A stretch of DNA of 11,275 bases, taken from the NCBI GenBank assembly GCA_046715095.1, contig JBKJZQ010000097.1, positions 1 to 11,275 of the forward strand, written 5' to 3'. Origin of the DNA: WHTI01 sp046715095 (GTDB lineage Bacteria; Actinomycetota; CADDZG01; WHSQ01). A program made the translations under genes and the position numbers. This document shows positions 7,111-11,275 of this stretch, in pieces (within the stretch, counting starts at the first letter, position 1; each line of letters opens with the position of its first letter). The notes below the pieces were generated by a model. The model was not told the DNA's origin. It saw only the letters and a program-made list of their open reading frames with translations, and made no database searches.

Positions 7111-8106
7111 CTACGCGCCCTCGGCGCGCACGGCGCGCCCGACGATGTGCGTCCCGGCCTTGCCCTCGAGGGCCTCGGCGAGTTTCTCCGCGCTCGTGAT
7201 GACCGCTTGCCGCCCACCGCGCTCGACGAATCCCACGACCGCGTCGATCTTCGGCCCCATCGAGCCCGCGGGAAACTGCCCCTCGGACGCGTAGCGTCGT
7301 AGGTCTTCGATGTCCACCTCATCCAGCGCGACCTCGTCGTCGGTGCCGTAGTTCAGAGCCACGTTGTCGACTCCGGTCAGGATGGCGAGCGTTTGAGCTC
7401 CGATGTGGGTTGCGAGCAGCGACGTCGCGAGGTCCTTGTCGATCACGGCCTCGACGCCGCTCAGAGAACCGCCCTCGGCTGCGACGACAGGCACGCCACC
7501 TCCACCGCAGGCGATCACGATCACGCCCTCGTCGAGCAGCTCCCGGATGACATCCTCTTCGATGATCTCGCTCGGGATCGGGGAGGGTACGACGCGTCGC
7601 CACCCGCCCTTCTGCTCGGTCATGACCCAGCCATGTTGCTCGAGCTTTTCGATCTCCTCTGCCGGATAGAAGCGACCGATGGGTTTCGTCGGGTTCTGGA
7701 ACGCGGGATCTTCGTCGTCGACGAGCACCTGGGTGACGATGGTCGCGACCGGCAACCGGATCCCCGACTCCCATAGCGCGTTGGAGAAGCACTGCTGGAT
7801 CATGTAGCCCATCGCTCCCTGGGTGTCGGCGACCGCGGAATCGATCGGGAGACGAGGGAGCAGGCCGGCTTCGGCCGCGACGTCGGACCGCAACAGGATG
7901 CTTCCGACCTGGGGTCCGTTGCCGTGGGTCAGAACGATCCGGTAGGCCCCGGTGGCAACGATCGGCAGGAGGGTTTCGACCGTTTCCCGGGTGCGTTCGA
8001 ACTGGGACTCGACCGACGGTCCGTCCTCGGGCCGGGTGATCGCGTTCCCCCCGAGGGCGACGACCAGGATCGGTTTCTGGGCCCAGACCCCGTTGTTGCG
8101 GCTCAC
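7111..8106 (-). CDS. arcC: Carbamate kinase
   Basis: This enzyme catalyses carbamoyl phosphate + ADP = ATP + carbamate, the energy-yielding last step of catabolic carbamoyl pathways. The 331 residues include an ALGGNA phosphate loop (17-22), THGNGPQVG (60-68), DTQGAMGYMIQQ, the NPTKPIGRFY insertion typical of carbamate kinases, IACGGGGVPV, VIDKDLATSLLA and PAGSMGPKI. The GTG at 8106 is chosen because GAGGG (8114-8118) stands seven bases upstream and the promoter's predicted start is near 8121, which excludes the in-frame ATG at 8157. It is the first gene of the leftward operon. No arginine deiminase or anabolic argF partner is visible; instead a YgeW-type carbamoyltransferase lies at the right edge, so this is more likely a counterpart of E. 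coli YqeA than of an arginine-pathway ArcC. Confidence 0.95.
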   Translation of the reverse strand: MSRNNGVWAQKPILVVALGGNAITRPEDGPSVESQFERTRETVETLLPIVATGAYRIVLTHGNGPQVGSILLRSDVAAEAGLLPRLPIDSAVADTQGAMGYMIQQCFSNALWESGIRLPVATIVTQVLVDDEDPAFQNPTKPIGRFYPAEEIEKLEQHGWVMTEQKGGWRRVVPSPIPSEIIEEDVIRELLDEGVIVIACGGGGVPVVAAEGGSLSGVEAVIDKDLATSLLATHIGAQTLAILTGVDNVALNYGTDDEVALDEVDIEDLRRYASEGQFPAGSMGPKIDAVVGFVERGGRQAVITSAEKLAEALEGKAGTHIVGRAVRAEGA

Positions 8107-8113
8107 CCGTTGA

Positions 8114-8118
8114 CCCTC
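8114..8118 (-). promoter_or_regulatory. Ribosome binding site that fixes the carbamate kinase GTG start
   Basis: GAGGG on the minus strand lies seven bases before the GTG at 8106. It supports that GTG over the upstream in-frame ATG at 8157, which lies upstream of the predicted transcription start. Confidence 0.7.
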
Positions 8119-8127
8119 ATTGGATGC

Positions 8128-8157
8128 ATCGTACGGGCCCGAAGCCGGGGTTTTCAA
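8128..8157 (-). promoter_or_regulatory. Promoter of the leftward purine operon
   Basis: On the minus strand, TTGAAA (8152-8157) and TACGAT (8128-8133) form -35 and -10 elements with an 18-base spacer. TACGAT fits the TAnnnT pattern usual for high-GC housekeeping promoters. Initiation near 8121 would give a leader of about 15 bases that still contains the GAGGG ribosome site. The -35 element overlaps the palindrome at 8154-8168, which suggests repression at this point. Prediction from sequence only. Confidence 0.6.
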
Positions 8158-8168
8158 CAGTTTGTTGA
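8154..8168. promoter_or_regulatory. Palindromic operator candidate between divergent operons
   Basis: TCAACAGTTTGTTGA is a perfect inverted repeat with 6-base arms (TCAACA/TGTTGA) and a 3-base centre, standing in the 93-base divergent control region. It covers four bases of the leftward -35 (TTGAAA) and four of the rightward TTGACT. It is AT-rich in a GC-rich background. The layout fits a dimeric repressor controlling both operons together, perhaps of the GntR or IclR type common near purine and hydantoin genes, but no regulator gene lies in the window and the family is a guess. Confidence 0.55.
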
Positions 8169-8193
8169 CTCGGGCGCGCTGGGCGAGACTTGT
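8165..8193 (+). promoter_or_regulatory. Possible promoter of the rightward operon (weak)
   Basis: A good -35 hexamer, TTGACT (8165-8170), is followed after 17 bases by ACTTGT (8188-8193), a poor -10. If used, transcription would begin at or next to the micro-ORF ATG at 8197 or 8200, giving a leaderless message. That fits the absence of a well-spaced ribosome site before that ATG; the nearest purine run, GGGCGAG, ends nine bases before 8197. Confidence 0.3.
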
Positions 8194-8199
8194 CCCATG

Positions 8200-8259
8200 A
8201 TGAGCGAGTCAGAGGTCACCCCCTTGCGCCGCACGCCCGTCGCCACCCGGCCAGCATGA
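8200..8259 (+). CDS. 19-residue micro-ORF, copy B (putative leader/coupling peptide)
   Basis: This ORF encodes MSESEVTPLRRTPVATRPA; an adjacent in-frame ATG at 8197 would add one Met. Its TGA overlaps the hyuA ATG in an ATGA at 8256-8259. It is the first possible coding sequence after the divergent control region. It matches micro-ORF A (253-312, minus strand) in length and junction, with an uninterrupted 16-base identical block, GCCGCACGCCCGTCGC, that encodes the common RTPVA core. hyuA has no purine-rich ribosome site of its own; the bases before its ATG are C-rich. Its translation therefore plausibly depends on ribosomes finishing this ORF. The LRRTP string recalls the N-terminus of glycine-cleavage T-proteins, but nothing of that protein follows. 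Whether the peptide itself has a function is unknown. Confidence 0.6.
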   Translation: MSESEVTPLRRTPVATRPA

Positions 8260-9671
8260 GCACGCTGATCAGCGGGGGAGAGGTCGTCACCGCAGGCGGG
8301 CGTCGCCGAGCGGACATCCTGCTCGAGCACCGGACGATCTCGATGATCGGCGATCTGGCCGGCATCCCGGCGGACAGTGTGGTCGACGCCGCCGGGTGCT
8401 ACGTCATCCCGGGGGCGGTCGACGTCCACACGCACCTCGACATGGACGTCGGCGTCACGGTCTCGGCGGACGATTTCGCCTCCGGAACGACTGCGGCCGC
8501 CTGCGGGGGTACGACGACAGTGGTGGATTTCGCCGCCGCGTACCGCGGGGAGTCGGTCGCGGAAGGCCTCGCCAACTGGCATGCGAAAGCCGACGGCAAA
8601 GCGCTGATCGACTACGCGTTCCACATGTCGGTCACGGAACTCACCCGCCCGGCGGACGACATCGTCGCCGAGATGGGGGCCGCAGGGATCACCTCGTTCA
8701 AGCTCTACATGACCTATCCCGACCGGCTCATGGTTTCCGACGACGTCATCAGAGAGATGATGGTTGCGGCAGAGAAGCAAGGGTCGCTGATCTGCCTCCA
8801 CTGCGAGGATGACGCCACGGTCGCGAGCCTCAGGAGCGAAGCCCTCGCTGCCGGGCACGTGGAGCCGAGATGGCATGCGTGGTCGCGGCCCCCGGACGCG
8901 GAGGCGCGAGCGGTCGAGCGCGCGGTTCGCATGGTCGAAGAAACCGGGGCCGCGGTCTACATCGTTCACCTCTCCTCGGCGCCGGCTCTCGAGCAGGTTC
9001 GCAAGGCTCGGGAGCGCGGCCTGCCGGTGTTCGCGGAGACCTGCCCCCAGTACCTCTATCTATCGTCCGACCGGTACGAAGAGGTCCCCGAGATCGCGGC
9101 GCGCTATATCTGCTCCCCTCCGCTGCGGGACGGATGGCATCAAGAGGAGCTGTGGGAGGGACTCGAGAGTGGGTACCTCCAGGTCGTCTCGACCGACCAC
9201 TGTCCGTTCGAGCAGTCGTCCAAGAACGCCGGTTTGTTGGGGGACGGGTGGATCGATTTCACGCAGATCCCGGGCGGACTTCCCGGTGTCGAGGCGAGGC
9301 TGTCGCTGATCCATCAGCGGGCGGCCTGTGGCGAGATGTCCCTCGAGCGCTGGGTCGACCTCTGCTGCACCACCCCTGCGCGCATCTTCGGCCTCTACCC
9401 GAGGAAAGGTCGCCTCGAGGAGGGAGCGGACGCCGATGTCGTCGTGTTCGATCCCAAGGCAGAGCGACCGTTGGTTCCGGAGCGGCTGCATTCGAACGTC
9501 GACTACAGCGTTTACGAAGACATCGTCGTGAAAGGCTGGCCGCGACTCGTGTACTCGCGCGGCGAACTGGTGGCGAAGGACGGCCGTCCGCTCGGCGAGC
9601 CGGGACGAGGACATTACGTAGAACGAGGACCGTCAGGCAGAATCTCGGCGGAGACGGGAGCCGGTGGATGA
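8256..9671 (+). CDS. hyuA: Hydantoinase/dihydropyrimidinase (cyclic amidohydrolase)
   Basis: This enzyme opens cyclic ureides or imides (hydantoins, dihydropyrimidines) to N-carbamoyl amino acids in the cytoplasm. The 471 residues are close to the family norm of about 460-480. The binuclear metal site is complete: VDVHTHLDM (His58, His60), SFKLYMTY with the Lys149 that becomes carboxylated, LICLHCEDD (His182), VYIVHLSS (His238) and STDHCPF (Asp314). FAETCPQYLYL, YICSPPLR and VDYSVYEDIVVKGWP are further family signatures. The ATG at 8256 is preferred because the conserved domain starts immediately after it (LISGGEVVTAGG); it overlaps the micro-ORF stop. Its own stop overlaps the ammonia-lyase ATG. 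In E. coli the homologous hyuA lies with ygeW, ygeX and yqeA, as here, so the substrate is more likely a purine-derived ureide than dihydrouracil; that is inference. Confidence 0.92.
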   Translation: MSTLISGGEVVTAGGRRRADILLEHRTISMIGDLAGIPADSVVDAAGCYVIPGAVDVHTHLDMDVGVTVSADDFASGTTAAACGGTTTVVDFAAAYRGESVAEGLANWHAKADGKALIDYAFHMSVTELTRPADDIVAEMGAAGITSFKLYMTYPDRLMVSDDVIREMMVAAEKQGSLICLHCEDDATVASLRSEALAAGHVEPRWHAWSRPPDAEARAVERAVRMVEETGAAVYIVHLSSAPALEQVRKARERGLPVFAETCPQYLYLSSDRYEEVPEIAARYICSPPLRDGWHQEELWEGLESGYLQVVSTDHCPFEQSSKNAGLLGDGWIDFTQIPGGLPGVEARLSLIHQRAACGEMSLERWVDLCCTTPARIFGLYPRKGRLEEGADADVVVFDPKAERPLVPERLHSNVDYSVYEDIVVKGWPRLVYSRGELVAKDGRPLGEPGRGHYVERGPSGRISAETGAGG

Positions 9672-10768
9672 GCCGCTACTTCTTCAACCAGCAAGTTACT
9701 GCCCTGGACCCCCCCGGCGGCGATCCGCTCTCCTTCCACCGCAAGCTTCCCGGATACGAGGCGTCCCCGATGGTCATCGCGCGAGGGTTCGCAGCACAAC
9801 TGGGCCTCGGTGAGGTGTGGGTGAAGAACGAATCCAGTCGCCTCGGTTTGCCGTCGTTCAAGATCCTTGGGGCTTCGTGGGGGATCTTCCGTGCCCTCGA
9901 CGAGAGGGTGAGTGGCTTCGGCGAGTGGGCCACCCTCGACGACCTCAGGCAGAAACTGGGCGGCCGCTACAGTCTGGCGGCGGCCACCGACGGTAACCAC
10001 GGACGGGCGGTCGCGCGCATGGCCAAGCTGCTCGGCCTTGCCGCGAGCATCTACGTACCGGCCGGGACCGCCGATGCGCGGATCGAGGGGATCCGCTCCG
10101 AGGGAGCGTCGTGCGAGGTCGTCGATGGCACCTACGAAGATGCCGTGGCTCGTTCGGCCGAGGCTGCGAGCACGGAGTGCCTCGTCATCTCCGACACATC
10201 TTGGGAGGGTTACCAGGACGTGCCCCGGTGGGTGATCGAGGGCTATTCGACGATCTTCAAGGAGCTGGACGAGCAGCTTCCAGTGGCCCCCGACATCGTC
10301 TTCATCCAGATGGGGGTCGGGGCACTTGCCGCGGCGGCCGCACGTCACTACAAGGCTCGCCCGGACGGTACGCGGATGATCGGCGTCGAGCCCGAGAGTG
10401 CCGCCTGCATCCTCGCCTCGATGGAAGCAGGAGAGATCGTCACCGTCCCCGGCCCCCACGATTCGATTATGGCCGGGTTGAACTGCGGGACCCCTTCGGT
10501 CGTCGCGTGGCCGTACGTGTCCCACGGCTACGACGTGTACATGTCGGTCGCCGACGACCTAGCCGAACAGGGCATGAGGATCCTGGCCGATGAGGGGATC
10601 GTGGCGGGGGAGACCGGCGCCGCTGGGGTGGCCGGCCTCCTCGAGGTCTGCGCCGGAGAGCTGAAGGACCGCCTCGGTCTCAACTCGGGCTCCAAGGTGC
10701 TGTTGCTGAATACTGAAGGAGCGACCGATCCCGCCGCCTACGAGCGGATAGTGGGCCGCCCGCCTTAG
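9668..10768 (+). CDS. dpaL: 2,3-diaminopropionate ammonia-lyase
   Basis: This PLP enzyme converts 2,3-diaminopropionate to pyruvate and two ammonia (E. coli homologue YgeX, about 398 residues; this one is 366). The PLP lysine is Lys65 in NESSRLGLPSFKILGAS, and Asp108 lies in AATDGNHGRAVA. The 43-residue spacing equals that of Lys77 and Asp120, the two catalytic residues known in the E. coli enzyme, so activity on D- as well as L-diaminopropionate is plausible. Other landmarks are DTSWEGYQDVPRWVIEGY, FIQMGVGALAAA, GVEPESAACI, MAGLNCGTPS and GETGAAGVAGL. The ATG overlaps the hyuA stop and has GGGAG seven bases upstream. Threonine dehydratase and other fold-type II PLP enzymes are less likely because the TDGNHG and DTSWEGY motifs are specific. 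Coupling to hyuA suggests that diaminopropionate arises from a ureide. Confidence 0.93.
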   Translation: MSRYFFNQQVTALDPPGGDPLSFHRKLPGYEASPMVIARGFAAQLGLGEVWVKNESSRLGLPSFKILGASWGIFRALDERVSGFGEWATLDDLRQKLGGRYSLAAATDGNHGRAVARMAKLLGLAASIYVPAGTADARIEGIRSEGASCEVVDGTYEDAVARSAEAASTECLVISDTSWEGYQDVPRWVIEGYSTIFKELDEQLPVAPDIVFIQMGVGALAAAAARHYKARPDGTRMIGVEPESAACILASMEAGEIVTVPGPHDSIMAGLNCGTPSVVAWPYVSHGYDVYMSVADDLAEQGMRILADEGIVAGETGAAGVAGLLEVCAGELKDRLGLNSGSKVLLLNTEGATDPAAYERIVGRPP

Positions 10769-10820
10769 CTGCGGTCACTGCGGTCGACGCCACGCCGCGA
10801 CCACGATGAGCTGAGAGGCG

Positions 10821-11275
10821 TTAGGCGTACCCGCCCATGGTGAGGGCCATGATCCCCTTACCGGTGTGGAGGCGGTTCTCGGCCTCCTGGAACACGACCG
10901 ACTGGTCGCCGTCGATGACCTCGTCGGTGACCTCGTTGCCTCGGTCCGCGGGCAGACAGTGCATGTAGATCGCGTCGCCGGCGGCGATCTTCATGCGCCG
11001 GGAGTCGCAGATCCAGTCCTTGTAGCGGGCGTTGAGGGCAAGCGCGGCCTGCTCGTTGCCGAAGAGGTGCTCGGCGCCCCACGACTTCGGGTACACGACC
11101 TGGGCGCCCTCGAAGCCGGCGTCCATGTCCTCGACCTCGACGATGCTCCCGCCGCCTTCGGCGGCGAGCTCTTGCGCATGATCCATGACCGTGGGCATCA
11201 GGCGGAACTCCGGGGGCCGGGCGATCGTGAGCTCGGCACCGAAGCGGGGGAGCAGCAGCGCGAGTCCCTGCGGGA
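10821..11275 (-). CDS. ygeW: YgeW-type knotted carbamoyltransferase, C-terminal part (cut by right edge)
   Basis: About 150 C-terminal residues are visible; the frame stays open to the right edge, so the start and the carbamoyl-phosphate domain are missing. The segment begins PQGLALLLPRFGAELTIARP and carries EDMDAGFEGAQVVYPKSWG, NARYKDWICD, IYMHCLPADRGNEV and a short C-terminus. HCLPAD with VVYPKSWG is the pattern of the YgeW group of catabolic transcarbamylases rather than anabolic ornithine carbamoyltransferase. The E. coli protein belongs to the knotted transcarbamylases and its natural substrate was long undefined. Here it would plausibly phosphorolyse a ureido compound to carbamoyl phosphate for the carbamate kinase. 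It runs towards the ammonia-lyase gene with a 52-base gap, so it belongs to a separate transcript. Ornithine or other ureido-acid specificity cannot be excluded without the N-terminal half. Confidence 0.85.
   Translation of the reverse strand, partial: PQGLALLLPRFGAELTIARPPEFRLMPTVMDHAQELAAEGGGSIVEVEDMDAGFEGAQVVYPKSWGAEHLFGNEQAALALNARYKDWICDSRRMKIAAGDAIYMHCLPADRGNEVTDEVIDGDQSVVFQEAENRLHTGKGIMALTMGGYA

Noticed and set aside
7111..8106. Arginine deiminase pathway operon, suggested by carbamate kinase
   Set aside because: No arginine deiminase or arginine/ornithine antiporter gene is present; all neighbours are purine or ureide genes.
8107..8199. Purine riboswitch upstream of the leftward or rightward operon
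   Set aside because: Predicted leaders are only about 0-15 bases, too short for the purine aptamer, and none of its conserved loop sequences are present.
8264..8273. Perfect palindrome GCTGATCAGC at codons 3-6 of hyuA
   Set aside because: A 10-base palindrome inside coding sequence is expected by chance over this length, and it has no counterpart at the other micro-ORF junction.
8154..8969. Minus-strand open frame (271 codons) opposite the start of hyuA
   Set aside because: It would cover the divergent promoter region and run antisense to the hyuA metal-site motifs; no family features.
10769..10820. Bidirectional terminator between the convergent ammonia-lyase and carbamoyltransferase genes
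   Set aside because: Only a weak inverted repeat (GGTCG at 10782-10786, CGACC at 10798-10802) with an 11-base loop and no T-run is present; not enough to call.
10821..11275. Anabolic ornithine carbamoyltransferase (ArgF)
   Set aside because: HCLPAD and VVYPKSWG with NARYKDW fit the YgeW-type group better, no arginine genes are adjacent, and the neighbours match the ygeW context.

Overview
The window is a compact, high-GC gene cluster for purine and cyclic-ureide catabolism. GTG starts, very high G+C at third codon positions and near-continuous ATGA/GTGA stop-start overlaps suggest an actinomycete or another high-GC bacterium, but no marker gene here fixes the lineage. There are no rRNA, tRNA, mobile-element or CRISPR sequences, and no gene-free stretch over about 100 bases.

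Layout. A short divergent control region (8107-8199) separates two transcription units. Leftwards (minus strand) run carbamate kinase, the FAD subunit and the 2Fe-2S subunit of a xanthine-dehydrogenase-type molybdenum hydroxylase, an 8-oxoguanine-deaminase-type amidohydrolase, the large molybdenum subunit, adenine deaminase, a 19-residue micro-ORF, and the start of an unidentified gene cut off at position 1. Rightwards (plus strand) run a second 19-residue micro-ORF, a hydantoinase/dihydropyrimidinase (HyuA) and 2,3-diaminopropionate ammonia-lyase. A YgeW-type knotted carbamoyltransferase, cut by the right edge, converges on the ammonia-lyase gene from the minus strand.

How the genes fit together. 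The set resembles the E. coli yge/xdh region (ygeW, ygeX, hyuA, yqeA, xdh genes, ssnA) and the related non-uricase purine/urate degradation clusters of anaerobes. Adenine deaminase and the 8-oxoguanine-type deaminase would feed hypoxanthine and urate-level purines to or from the molybdenum hydroxylase. HyuA would open a cyclic ureide. The carbamoyltransferase would release carbamoyl phosphate by phosphorolysis of a ureido compound, carbamate kinase would turn that into ATP, and the ammonia-lyase would convert 2,3-diaminopropionate to pyruvate and ammonia. No uricase, allantoinase or allantoicase is visible. The pathway assignment is inference; the individual families are well supported.

Most unusual observation. 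The two micro-ORFs lie 8 kb apart on opposite strands in front of unrelated genes. Each is exactly 60 nt including its stop, they share 45 of 60 bases and 10 of 19 residues with a common PL-x-RTPVA core, and each overlaps by ATGA a downstream gene that begins ATGAGCACG. They look like a repeated leader-peptide or translational-coupling module that I do not recognise from known systems. A 15-bp palindrome over the divergent promoters is a likely operator.
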